Origin: Dulcicalothrix desertica PCC 7102
GTDB taxonomy: Bacteria > Cyanobacteriota > Cyanobacteriia > Cyanobacteriales > Nostocaceae
Assembly (NCBI RefSeq): GCF_003991905.1
Contig: NZ_RSCL01000001.1
Location: 744,654-808,653, forward strand
Length of the DNA stretch: 64,000 nt
Direction of reading: 5' to 3'
The number at the start of each line of letters is the position of its first letter. Position 1 is the first letter of the stretch. The notes beneath the pieces were generated by a model. It was not told the origin of the DNA, made no database searches, and saw only the letters and a list, made by a program, of their open reading frames with translations. The position numbers were made by a program, and so were the translations under genes. This document shows positions 37,191-45,928 of the stretch, in pieces.

Positions 37191-39601
37191 GGCTCTGCCC
37201 CTGTCTCTTCGCTATAGTAAATATCTTCAGGAGGAGCAACAGGGTAAAATTTTATCCGGCGCCAATCATATAAATTTTTATCTATATGAACTGGGACTGA
37301 CCATCCTTGTGATTCCCGCATAAAGGATTTATCTGGACGTAACAGGGCTGCATCCTTAATACTTGCTAAATCATTCTCTAATAAAACAGTAACTGTATAA
37401 CCAGGTTGACGTAAAAAATCCGGATAAGCACACCAATTACCTTCTAACCAAATAGATTTTACATTCTCTGGAATATTACTACTAAGTTCAGCCGCAATTT
37501 CTGATAAATCCTGCTGAGAAACAGCACTATTACTAGTTAGTCTACTAAGTAAATCTTTTCCGGTGTCAAGTTCTGTTGTTTTGTAAGGTTTATTATTTGT
37601 CCAAGGATAAATAATTGCTAAACGTGTACCTTCTTCTGGTTTACTCATACGACGGTTTAATCTTCCCAAACGCTGAATCAAAGCTGAAAAAGGCGCCATT
37701 GCCGATACTAGTAAATCAGCACTTAAATCAAGTGACATTTCACACACCTGAGTTGTTATAGCTAGTACAGGTTCATTTGTTTTAAAGGCATCAATTACAG
37801 CCTTATGTTTAATAACTCTATCTCTGTATCTAAAGCGACTGTGGTATATTAACGGGTTAACTTCTACAGATAACTTCTGGACTTCTATTTGAGCTTGACG
37901 GTACAAATCAATACAGGATTGTACGGAGTTTGTGACCCATAGTACTTTTTGTTTATTTTTCAAAGCTTCGAGTACAGATTCCCATACTTCTGGCATATCT
38001 TTGGAATCTGAAACTTCTGTTAACTCGCGTATTTCATAGCGTTTTAGCTTTTCTAATTCTTCTGGTCCTTCAATTGGTTCATCAATTTCTTCACCCAATT
38101 CTGCCATACAAAGGCGAATTTTTGTGAGTTGTCCAGGGGTAAAGCTAGCACTCATCAACAAAATAGGGGCGCCACGAAATGTTTTAATGAATTGTAGTAA
38201 GGCGCCGAATAGTCTTGCATCATAAGCGTGAACCTCATCAAATACAAAAGCTGATTGAGCGATGGCTGTCCAAGCATACAATGGCTTACGGTTATTTTGA
38301 ATTAAGCCTAATACCGTATCAACGGTACAAACTAATAGTTTTTTACGCCATGCAGTAAATGCACTCAAACGCGCGTCGATACCTTCTGAGTCATGTGAAT
38401 CTCCAGAAAAAAGTAACTCTCTGTCCAAATCTGCACGAGAGTGCATTAACTCAGCTTCAATATCAGTTCCTTCTGCATAATCAATAAATCCCTGCGATGC
38501 GGTTCCTGTAGTTGGGTAACAAAAGAACAGCTTACGATTAACTGCCCATTTTTTTGCCCAAGCATAGGCGCCGACTGTCTTACCAGTTCCGCAACCTGCT
38601 TTAACTAAAGTGACTCGGCGTCTTGCTTGAGCAATTTCCTCCTGAAATGGTCGTAAAGGTTGACCTTCTAAACGCTGATTGACTAACCTTTGTATTTCTT
38701 CACTAGATAAAGTCAGACTTAGTACTTCTTGCATCCAGCTTTTAAAATCTTCTTCAACCAAAGGTAGCGCTGAACCTGCAAGGTCAGCAGCCATAACTGT
38801 TGCCTTGACTGCCGCAATAAACTTTTGCTGCTCCCAAGTTAAGTTAGACTCAAGCTTAATAAATTCGTCACGTAGCAAATTTAAAGCTGTTTCCAACTCA
38901 GATTTTGACCAGGTTTCCTTTGGTAATTCTGGTAGTTGCTCCGGTAAACCAAGATACTTACAGCCCATTTTTAAAACAGCTTCAAAATCCTGGTGATGAG
39001 TGTAGATATTTAGCTCACCTCCAGTTCCATCTGGAATTTCTGCAATGAACTCGGCTGGTTTATCATCTTTGTTCACCCCAGTTTTGAGGTGATGTCCCAT
39101 TGCTGCCCAGACAGCAGCGACTAAATCTACATCCTCACATTTTCCAAGCCATTCTCTAATACTAGGAACTTGGAGCGCTAAAATACCACTAATTATTTCA
39201 TGACGCAGCATTTGCCTATTTGAATGCTTATCTGCAAGTTCCTTCAAAACTTTCTTAAAGTTAATAACCTTTGGTTCTTTTGACTTAAAATCAAGTGATT
39301 TCCAATAAAGCATTTCTTGAAAATGCTGATTTGCTTTACCCCAGTCATGTAAATAGGCGCCTAATTTTACAGTCTTAGCAAAGTACTTTAAATCAACGTT
39401 AGTTAATCCTAATTGCTTTAAAATTTGCTCTCCCAATAATTCAACAATCACATCGGCAGCTTGCATAACAAGACTTATATGACCTGTATACTTTGCGGCG
39501 CCACGTGCTTGTTCCGAATAATCCTTTGAACCTTTTTTAGGCAGAGATTTTGCAAGAAGCGGTTTAAATCCTTTAAAATCCGACATAAACTTGGTGTACA
39601 T
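37181..39601 (-). CDS. cas3: CRISPR-associated helicase-nuclease Cas3
   Basis: About 806 residues. The N-terminal HD nuclease shows GAYLHDWGKANQHFQEML (near residue 85) and AAMGHHLKTG. The helicase part has Walker A KAGCGTGKTVGAYAWAK (near 337), the DEVH box FVFDEVHAYDARLF (near 455), LMSASFTPGQ and motif VI LIQRLGRLNRRMSK. HD fused to helicase is the standard type I layout: Cas3 is recruited by Cascade and degrades target DNA. The ATG at 39599-39601 is chosen; a GTG 6 bp upstream and an ATG 15 bp downstream (MSDFKGFKP) are alternatives. Catalytic motifs look intact. Confidence 0.94.
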   Translation of the reverse strand: MYTKFMSDFKGFKPLLAKSLPKKGSKDYSEQARGAAKYTGHISLVMQAADVIVELLGEQILKQLGLTNVDLKYFAKTVKLGAYLHDWGKANQHFQEMLYWKSLDFKSKEPKVINFKKVLKELADKHSNRQMLRHEIISGILALQVPSIREWLGKCEDVDLVAAVWAAMGHHLKTGVNKDDKPAEFIAEIPDGTGGELNIYTHHQDFEAVLKMGCKYLGLPEQLPELPKETWSKSELETALNLLRDEFIKLESNLTWEQQKFIAAVKATVMAADLAGSALPLVEEDFKSWMQEVLSLTLSSEEIQRLVNQRLEGQPLRPFQEEIAQARRRVTLVKAGCGTGKTVGAYAWAKKWAVNRKLFFCYPTTGTASQGFIDYAEGTDIEAELMHSRADLDRELLFSGDSHDSEGIDARLSAFTAWRKKLLVCTVDTVLGLIQNNRKPLYAWTAIAQSAFVFDEVHAYDARLFGALLQFIKTFRGAPILLMSASFTPGQLTKIRLCMAELGEEIDEPIEGPEELEKLKRYEIRELTEVSDSKDMPEVWESVLEALKNKQKVLWVTNSVQSCIDLYRQAQIEVQKLSVEVNPLIYHSRFRYRDRVIKHKAVIDAFKTNEPVLAITTQVCEMSLDLSADLLVSAMAPFSALIQRLGRLNRRMSKPEEGTRLAIIYPWTNNKPYKTTELDTGKDLLSRLTSNSAVSQQDLSEIAAELSSNIPENVKSIWLEGNWCAYPDFLRQPGYTVTVLLENDLASIKDAALLRPDKSFMRESQGWSVPVHIDKNLYDWRRIKFYPVAPPEDIYYSEETGAEPCK

Positions 39602-39636
39602 AAACACTAAAAAGTTTGATTAAACACCTAGAGGCA

Positions 39637-40299
39637 TCAAAGGTTACGATAAGGCATAAAAATTCCACAACCCATATGACGCTTTCCACCTAATCCCCAC
39701 TGCTGCAATTTGACTGAATCTTCATCGCTTAACTGCGTAATTTCGGTAGTAAAGCCAACTATAGTAAAGCGTTTAACTTTGATAGTTTTACGACTTGGTA
39801 AACCTTGCCTATCAAGTGGAACAGAAATATCACCGCTAATATTCAAGTTTTGTAACTGGCGCCGTGCAGCTTCTAAAAATGCATCTTTTTCTGTATAGTC
39901 TTTGCCTTTTATTGTGACAATTCTAGCACGAAGCTTTGACGCTGGTTTTAAAACAGATACAGTTGGAATGCCAATTTGAATTTCGTGTACTCCCACAGAA
40001 AAACGTTTACCTGCCAGTTGATAAACCAAAGGTATTTTAGTAACAGGAACTCGAATCTTTAAATAAGATTGCTCTGTAATAAGGATTTTTCCTTGCTTAT
40101 CCCCAATACCTGGAATAGTCAAAATACTAACATCATCATGCTGCCGCAACTCAGGCACTAAATGAACAAACGCCGCATACAAACCGTAATTATGATCAGC
40201 AGGCAAATACTTACCATGCACTTGATAACCTAATTCTACAAAAGGCGCCAAATCATCCTCAGCGCTCTCGGATGCTGAAACATCTACAGAAGGTTTCAC
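39637..40299 (-). CDS. cas6: Type I-B (MYXAN) Cas6 / Cmx6 crRNA endoribonuclease
   Basis: About 220 residues. After a variable N-terminus, VELGYQVHGKYLPADHNYGLYAAFVHLVPELRQHDDVSILTIPG fits the Cmx6 variant of Cas6, and the glycine-rich loop near the end (LQQWGLGGKRHMGCGIFMPYR) is the RAMP G-loop. The His in the LPADHNYGLY segment is a candidate catalytic residue. I start at GTG 40297-40299 because GAGGGG lies 7 nt upstream; the longer TTG start lacks such a site. It cleaves pre-crRNA within the repeats. First gene of the cas operon. Confidence 0.9.
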   Translation of the reverse strand: MKPSVDVSASESAEDDLAPFVELGYQVHGKYLPADHNYGLYAAFVHLVPELRQHDDVSILTIPGIGDKQGKILITEQSYLKIRVPVTKIPLVYQLAGKRFSVGVHEIQIGIPTVSVLKPASKLRARIVTIKGKDYTEKDAFLEAARRQLQNLNISGDISVPLDRQGLPSRKTIKVKRFTIVGFTTEITQLSDEDSVKLQQWGLGGKRHMGCGIFMPYRNL

Positions 40300-40340
40300 A
40301 AAAATTCCCCTCAACAACTAATGACCGGGCATTATATAGA

Positions 40341-40692
40341 GTTCTCAAAACCTTACGGTATTCAAAGGCACTTACTTTCAGCCAGTAGGAACACAATTCT
40401 TGTGTTCGCTGCTCTCTGCTTTGCTTTCAATTCTATTTAATTTAGCTCTAGTCTATTTGGTTTTACTACACCTTGAAACATCAGAATAACTATAAATTAG
40501 CGCTAACATTATACTTCTGTCAAGTATTTACTTACAAAACTTGTTCAACGCCTGACGGCATCCAAGGTATTAAGCATACAAGGATATATTAGTCCTTGCG
40601 GCTCTACGCAATCCTGCACCTCAATAACTTTACACCGTGAAAATGCTCAAAGCCAAGTTTAATAACGTGTGGCATCACAGGTTAAAACCACA
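40341..40692. repeat. Decayed CRISPR repeats between cas6 and array 3
   Basis: Three degenerate copies: about 40341-40374 (GTTCTCAAAACCTTACGGTA), 40541-40578 (TTGTTCAACGCCTGACGGCA then TCCAAGGTAT), and 40642-40692 (ATGCTCAAAGCC, an insert, GGCATCACAGGTTAAAACCAC). They keep the order and orientation of the live repeats. A fourth possible trace (GAGGCATCAAAGGTTACGAT) overlaps the cas6 stop codon near 39630. They look like the fossil leader-distal end of an older array. Confidence 0.65.
40420..40540 (-). promoter_or_regulatory. Possible cas-operon promoter
   Basis: Reading leftward, TTGACA (near 40530) is followed after 18 bp by TAATTT and a little further by TATAGT, about 200 bp upstream of the cas6 start. 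It is the best sigma-70-like match in the gap, but weak at -10. Confidence 0.3.
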
Positions 40693-40743
40693 ATACCATG
40701 TTTTGACTGAAATATTTTATTCGTGTGCTTCCCAACTTATATT

Positions 40744-40959
40744 TCACGTGCAATCACGACGCACCTTGCCAGCGTAGCAGACTAGAAAATTGCAATTTCC
40801 CAATCTTCGCACTAATGGCTGTTGCTTATGTCGAAGTAAAGTTGATGGAGGTACGTTTATTAATCGAGATGCAATTGAAGTAACTACTGGAAAAGGAAAT
40901 TTCTGTTTTACAGGACTCTGCTGTGCGTAATCAAAAATTGACAGCTGCCGACTCTCCAT
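40744..40959 (-). CDS. Small ORF of unknown status between cas6 and array 3
   Basis: 71 residues (MESRQLSIFDYAQQSPVKQK then FPFPVVTSIASRLINVPPSTLLRH and a Cys-containing end). It has a GGAG about 10-13 nt upstream and lies on the cas strand. I recognise no domain. Its place among decayed CRISPR repeats suggests it could be a chance frame or a gene remnant. Confidence 0.3.
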   Translation of the reverse strand: MESRQLSIFDYAQQSPVKQKFPFPVVTSIASRLINVPPSTLLRHKQQPLVRRLGNCNFLVCYAGKVRRDCT

Positions 40960-41038
40960 AAACTTGCTAACTCCAAGTTTTTACACGTCTATAAATTGAC
41001 TATAGCATAAATTGCTAACTTAACTACTTGAAACATCA

Positions 41039-41073
41039 AAAAAATAACTGAGCCTTCTCAGTAAACGAGAAGG
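41039..41073 (-). terminator. Terminator at the leader-distal end of array 3
   Basis: On the minus strand CCTTCTC-GTTTACT-GAGAAGG forms a 7-bp hairpin, followed after CTCAG by TTATTTTTTT. It lies 45 bp beyond the last repeat of array 3, placed to end the pre-crRNA transcript before cas6. Confidence 0.55.
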
Positions 41074-41117
41074 ACTTATGCTTTGTGCCTCAAAAGTTTT
41101 CACCAAGCCAAAACAAA

Positions 41118-42215
41118 ATGCTTAACGCTTTGTGACATCTAAGGTTACAACACGAAGTTATTTGAGGCTTTCCGCATCCGTTCTTGCTCAACGCTTTACG
41201 ACATCTTAGGTTACAACACGATACCTGTCCCGCGCGTGTTGATAATTTCTAACATGCTCAACGCCTTACGACATCTTAGGTTACAACACAGCGATATAAC
41301 TAATTTAGAAGAAGCCAAGCAATCAGATGCTCAACGCCTTACGACATCTTAGGTTACAACACGTCAAGAGCAATTGATTGAGCGCGCCAAAGAAGAAATG
41401 CTCAACGCCTTACGACATCTTAGGTTACAACACAATCGCGCTTTAACTGTACCACCCAACAGCGTAATATGCTCAACGCCTTACGACATCTTAGGTTACA
41501 ACACCTGCAACATTGCTTCAAATTCGCTTGTAACTTTTTATGCTCAACGCCTTACGACATCTTAGGTTACAACACTGACCCTATCACAAATCAAGAATTT
41601 GACGGATTTAATGCTCAACGCCTTTCGACATCTAAGGTTAAAACACAATTAGTTCTTCTGCTGCTTTTGTATTTTTCATTTAATGCTCAACGCCTTTCGA
41701 CATCTAAGGTTAAAACACCAAGTACGGATATGTTGGCTTTGTCGTAATAGATTAATGCTCAACGCCTTTCGACATCTAAGGTTAAAACACGAAGTCAAGG
41801 ATGATTACCAAGGGCAGGGTGTTGATGCTCAACGCCTTTCGACATCTAAGGTTAAAACACAATTTAAACGAACAGAAGAAAAACGAAATAGTTAATGCTC
41901 AACGCCTTTCGACATCTAAGGTTAAAACACGTTAAATTAGGCAAAGTATTAGTAGCTGTAATTGTATGCTCAACGCCTTTCGACATCTAAGGTTAAAACA
42001 CAGTGTTGACACACACGATAGAAACAGCGATTTCAATGCTCAACGCCTTTCGACATCTAAGGTTAAAACACAGAAGTAATCCGCACAATTCCTGAGCATG
42101 GATTCCAATGCTCAACGCCTTTCGACATCTAAGGTTAAAACACTGTCAAGGATTAAAAATTACCACCACGATTTGATAAATGCTCAACGCCTTTCGACAT
42201 CTAAGGTTAAAACAC
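41118..42215 (-). CRISPR. CRISPR array 3: 16 repeats, 15 spacers, two repeat lineages
   Basis: The eight leftmost positions up to 41575 comprise one decayed copy (41118) and six copies carrying TTACGACATCTTAGGTTACAACAC-like ends (one of them, 41184, starting TTGCTCAACGCTT). From 41611 rightward all nine copies instead carry TTTCGACATCTAAGG then TTAAAACAC. All begin ATGCTCAACGCC. The leader is on the right (42216-42475), so the right block is the recently extended part. The array is transcribed leftward toward cas6. Confidence 0.97.
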
Positions 42216-42475
42216 GGCACCTGCTGGAAGGCTTACGTGGTAATGCTCCTTCAACAATTTTACAAGCACCTGTTGCAAAAAGCTAATACAGCTTCTGAGA
42301 ATGTTCAAACATCGGAAGAAGCGACTTTTGAAACTCTTTGTCAGTAAGGGTTTCAGCATTTTGCAAGCACCTGTAATAGTTGTAAAAGTGTTTAAATTCT
42401 ATGCCTGTAAGCTTTTTAAGTGGAAATGCTATACTTTTTGACTTCGCACTTAGAGGTGCTTGCATTTAAACTCAT
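42216..42475 (-). promoter_or_regulatory. Leader of array 3
   Basis: About 260 bp. GGCACCTGCTGGAAGG lies beside the first repeat, CAATTTTACAAGCACCTG at about 42254, TTTCAGCATTTTGCAAGCA at about 42350 and inverted TTAGAGGTGCTTGCATTT at about 42448. These are the same elements in the same order as leaders 1 and 2. The sequence between motifs is largely diverged, which makes the motif conservation stand out. Confidence 0.8.
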
Positions 42476-42518
42476 GTTTATTTGTATGTGGCATCCAAAT
42501 TCAAAAATTTTCCTTGGT

Positions 42519-42644
42519 GTTGGGTTGCGCTACGCTGCACCCAACCAACAATCTAAAGTCTGTTCATAACGAATAACTTATCCGTTACATCCGTTGTATC
42601 CGTTGCAAATTATCACTGCACAGGCAAGATGCCTGTGCCACAAC
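42519..42644. repeat. Two small hairpin repeats upstream of the RND pump's 3' end
   Basis: GTTGGGTTGCGCTACGCTGC-ACCCAACC (42519-42546) and TGCACAGGCAAGATGCCTGTGCCACAAC (two hairpin arms, 42617-42644). The first has a relative at about 62253-62284, and the second belongs loosely to the CACAAGA family. A CCGTTACATCCGTT stretch near 42583 also recurs near 19183. Confidence 0.55.
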
Positions 42645-42654
42645 AAAGATGTTG

Positions 42655-45600
42655 TTAGGACGGCGCCAGTTGTTTTTTCCTACTCTTTTTAAGTTGGCGT
42701 TTGCCTGAGAGGTCATATATTAATCCCATTAATGCGGGTACTACTGTGGGTGTGAGTATTGTTGAGAATAATAGTCCTCCTGTTAAGACTATACCTAGTC
42801 CTTGATATAGTTCGGCGCCTTGTCCAGGTACAACAGCAAGCGGTAACATTCCTAGTACGCTGGTAATGGCTGACATAAAAATTGCGCGCAGTCGGTCTTT
42901 TGTGGCTTGGTATGTTGCTTTGTCGTAGTCCATGCCTTCTTCTAGAAGTTGCAACGCGCGTTCTACTATTAATATAGATGTGTTTACAACTACTCCTGTT
43001 AAGATTATAAATCCTAGTGCGGTAATCATATCGAGTGGAACTGTTACGCCGGGAATGCTGTTTGCGATAACTAAACTTAGTAAGGCGCCGCTCATTCCCA
43101 TTGGTACGGTTGCCATAATGACTACTGGGTATAAGAAGGAACGATATAATGCGACAAGCAAGAGGTAGATAATAAATATTGATAGAACAAAGGCTGTGGC
43201 TAATTGTGTAACTGTTTCACCGAGCCTATCAGCGGAACCTGAAAGTTCGATTCTATACCCTGCTGGTAATTTGGCTTGAATTGGCGCCAGAATATCTTGT
43301 TGGGTACGTTGAACTAAACTACCTAACGGAGCATCAGACTCAAGTGTAACTGTGAGAGTTATTGAACGTTCTAAGTCTACGTGGTTAATTACGTCTGGTC
43401 CTACTGTTTCTTTAACTTCGGCAACATCACTTAGTTGAACTTGTCCACGGTTTGTATATAAAGGTAACTGTCGTAGTTGTTCGGGTGTTTGCACAAATAA
43501 GTCTTTGAGTTCGACGGAGACATCGAGTTCTTCTTTACCGTCGATAAATTCTGATGCTAAACGTCCTCCTAATGCTGCTTCTACCATTGAACCAACTTCT
43601 GCTTCTGCTATTCCTACTTCCGCTAGTCGTTCGCGGTTAGGTATTACTTGCAGTTCGGCGGCGCCTCCGACATAATTAGAACGAACGTTTCGTACACCAG
43701 GTAAGGGACGCAGTTTCCCCATGATATCGCGTTCGTATTCACTTAGTTGATTTAAGTCGGCGCCGACTATATCTACTTCAAATTCTTTACCTGGGTCACG
43801 GAATATTGAAATGCGGTTTGGCACCATGAACCGATAACCAGCAAAATTATTACTAGCTTTCCTCATCCGCTCTATCATCATTGCCAAACCGTTAGAAGTG
43901 GCAAACTCCGGTTTGAGAATTGCCGCTATACCACGTATTGCACCCGGACGGTCTACATACATCACCCTTTCAACTTCGGGTTGCTTTCTCAAGTACGCGC
44001 GCACAGGTTCCGATTGGCGAATCGCTTCGGGTATACTTGTTCCTGGCATCGGTTCTGCACGCCATAGTACTAAGTTACGATTACCTTCAGGCAAATAATC
44101 AGCAGGTGGCAGTAAGAAGATACTTGCTACCATTAAACCTATGGGAATCGATAATATAAATAGTCGGCGCCCAAGTCTACCATTTCCAGTTGACCAACCA
44201 ACTGTAACCATAAGAATATTTTCTAACTTGGTTTGAAATACTCTAAACACAGCAGAAGTATTTGCGACCGACCGAACAAACCAGTTACCACCTCTATATT
44301 TACCTCCATCCAAAACCTGTAATGCTTCATTTTGATTGAGGAATAACCCAGATAACATTGGTACAAGCGTAACTGCCGCTAGCATTGAAAGCAATGAAGC
44401 AGCAGTAATTACAATTGCCATATCCGTAAAAAGCTGGGCAATTTCTCCTTGTACTAATACTAAAGGAGCAAACACTGCAACATTAGTTAAAGTTGCTCCG
44501 AATACTCCTCCTGCAACTTCCTTTGTCCCATCGATAGTTGCACGAACTGGGTTTTTACCTTGCTGCATGTGGGTAAAAGCATTTTCCACCACGACTATTG
44601 CGTTATCTACAACCATCCCCGATGTAAAACCCAACGCTGCTAAACTAATAATATTTAGAGTGCGTCCCAACATCGCCATTGCAATAAACACAGTTATCAT
44701 CGTTGTCGGAATAGTTAAAGCAATAACTGCAACAGTTCGCATCGAACCCAAAAACAGTAATAATACTATCACCGCAAGTAAAGAACCACTAATTAAGTTC
44801 TCTTGTACCAGCGTGACCGACTGATTAATATATTCACTCTCATCATAATTATAGATAAACTTGATTCCCTCACCCGCGCGGTCGAATTGAGCTTCTAATT
44901 CTGTAATTGCCGCACGTACACCTTTTGCTACATCTGGAACATTGGCGCCAATCCGGCGAATAACTCCTATTGCCACAGTGGGATTATCATTAAATAGCAG
45001 CGCACTATCTTGGGGTTTGCGTCCCATCTGTATTTGAGCGACATCACGTAAATATACCGTTCCAGAAGCATCGCGTCGCAGCACAAAACCCGCTATTTGC
45101 TCCATATCTTGCGACCTGCTTACCGTGCGAACTCGGTATTCACGACGACCCAAAATTAACGGGCCGCCTCGGATATCACGGTTATTTTCCCTTAACACCC
45201 GCACCACATCACCAATAGCCAAATTTCTCTCAGCCAAAGCTTTGGGGTCAACACGCACCTCAACCTCACGTTGCTGTCCACCTACAACTAAAAATTGCCC
45301 AGTACCTTCCACACGACGTAACCGAGGTATAATTACTTCCTCAGCTAAATCACGATTACGATTTGGGTCACTTTTAAATCCGGGTTTCGGCGCCATAGGT
45401 ATCCACATCATTGGAGAACTGGTACCGCTAACAATTTCAACCGCAGACTCTCCAGCTTCTTCAGGTAAACGTTCAACTTGTTGTAAGCGATTTAAAACAT
45501 CAACCAAACGCTCATCAACATCACTACCCCAAGTAAATTCTAAATTAATAGTGCTACGTCCCGACCGTGAAGTACTGCTAATTTCCTGTACTCCTAAAAC

Positions 45601-45819
45601 TTCTTCCATCCGTTCCTCAATAGGACGGGTAATTAAATCTTCAACTTCGGTTGGTCCGGCGCCGGGATAAGTAGTACTAATAGTAATCTCTGGTCTATCA
45701 CCTCCGGGTTGAAGTTCCAAAGGTAAATTCAATAAAGACAATATTCCGAATACAGCGAGAAGGCAGAACAAAACAAATGTGCCATGTCGCCAACGAACAG
45801 CAGTTTCTATAATTTTCAT
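42655..45819 (-). CDS. RND-family efflux transporter, inner-membrane pump (AcrB/MdtB-like)
   Basis: 1054 residues, normal length. MKIIETAVRWRHGTFVLFCLLAVFGILSLLNLPLELQPGGDRPEITISTTYPGAGPTEVEDLITRPIEE is the typical RND start with the first membrane helix and porter domain. Membrane helices occur in two blocks (about 340-530 and 860-1030), with LNIISLAALGFTSGMVVDNAIVVVEN (the TM4 region with its paired Asp) and LDMITALGFIILTGVVVNTSILIVER in the second half. RND pumps export drugs, lipids or metals by proton exchange together with the adaptor encoded just upstream (45929-47278) and an outer-membrane channel not in view. Confidence 0.94.
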   Translation of the reverse strand: MKIIETAVRWRHGTFVLFCLLAVFGILSLLNLPLELQPGGDRPEITISTTYPGAGPTEVEDLITRPIEERMEEVLGVQEISSTSRSGRSTINLEFTWGSDVDERLVDVLNRLQQVERLPEEAGESAVEIVSGTSSPMMWIPMAPKPGFKSDPNRNRDLAEEVIIPRLRRVEGTGQFLVVGGQQREVEVRVDPKALAERNLAIGDVVRVLRENNRDIRGGPLILGRREYRVRTVSRSQDMEQIAGFVLRRDASGTVYLRDVAQIQMGRKPQDSALLFNDNPTVAIGVIRRIGANVPDVAKGVRAAITELEAQFDRAGEGIKFIYNYDESEYINQSVTLVQENLISGSLLAVIVLLLFLGSMRTVAVIALTIPTTMITVFIAMAMLGRTLNIISLAALGFTSGMVVDNAIVVVENAFTHMQQGKNPVRATIDGTKEVAGGVFGATLTNVAVFAPLVLVQGEIAQLFTDMAIVITAASLLSMLAAVTLVPMLSGLFLNQNEALQVLDGGKYRGGNWFVRSVANTSAVFRVFQTKLENILMVTVGWSTGNGRLGRRLFILSIPIGLMVASIFLLPPADYLPEGNRNLVLWRAEPMPGTSIPEAIRQSEPVRAYLRKQPEVERVMYVDRPGAIRGIAAILKPEFATSNGLAMMIERMRKASNNFAGYRFMVPNRISIFRDPGKEFEVDIVGADLNQLSEYERDIMGKLRPLPGVRNVRSNYVGGAAELQVIPNRERLAEVGIAEAEVGSMVEAALGGRLASEFIDGKEELDVSVELKDLFVQTPEQLRQLPLYTNRGQVQLSDVAEVKETVGPDVINHVDLERSITLTVTLESDAPLGSLVQRTQQDILAPIQAKLPAGYRIELSGSADRLGETVTQLATAFVLSIFIIYLLLVALYRSFLYPVVIMATVPMGMSGALLSLVIANSIPGVTVPLDMITALGFIILTGVVVNTSILIVERALQLLEEGMDYDKATYQATKDRLRAIFMSAITSVLGMLPLAVVPGQGAELYQGLGIVLTGGLLFSTILTPTVVPALMGLIYDLSGKRQLKKSRKKQLAPS

Positions 45820-45843
45820 TATTTTTTCTTTTTATTGAAGTTT

Positions 45844-45926
45844 GATCCCCCCCAACCCCCCCTTAATAAGGGGGGGGCTAAGAGGTGCTTCTTGTTCCCC
45901 CCTTATCAAGGGGGGTTAGGGGGGAT
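45844..45926. repeat. 83-bp palindromic repeat, GATCCCCCC...GGGGGGAT type
   Basis: The left arm GATCCCCCCCAACCCCCC and right arm GGGGGGTTAGGGGGGAT are near-perfect inverted copies. Inner CCTTAATAAGG-like and CCTTATCAAGG pieces form further small hairpins. It fills the gap between the adaptor and pump genes, so it is transcribed within the operon and may affect its expression ratio. This G/C-run repeat is common in filamentous cyanobacteria. Confidence 0.85.
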
Positions 45927-45928
45927 TT

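Noticed and set aside
42932-45670. Rightward frames opposite the RND pump gene
   Set aside because: Antisense shadows of a well-recognised transporter; composition and lack of motifs do not support coding.
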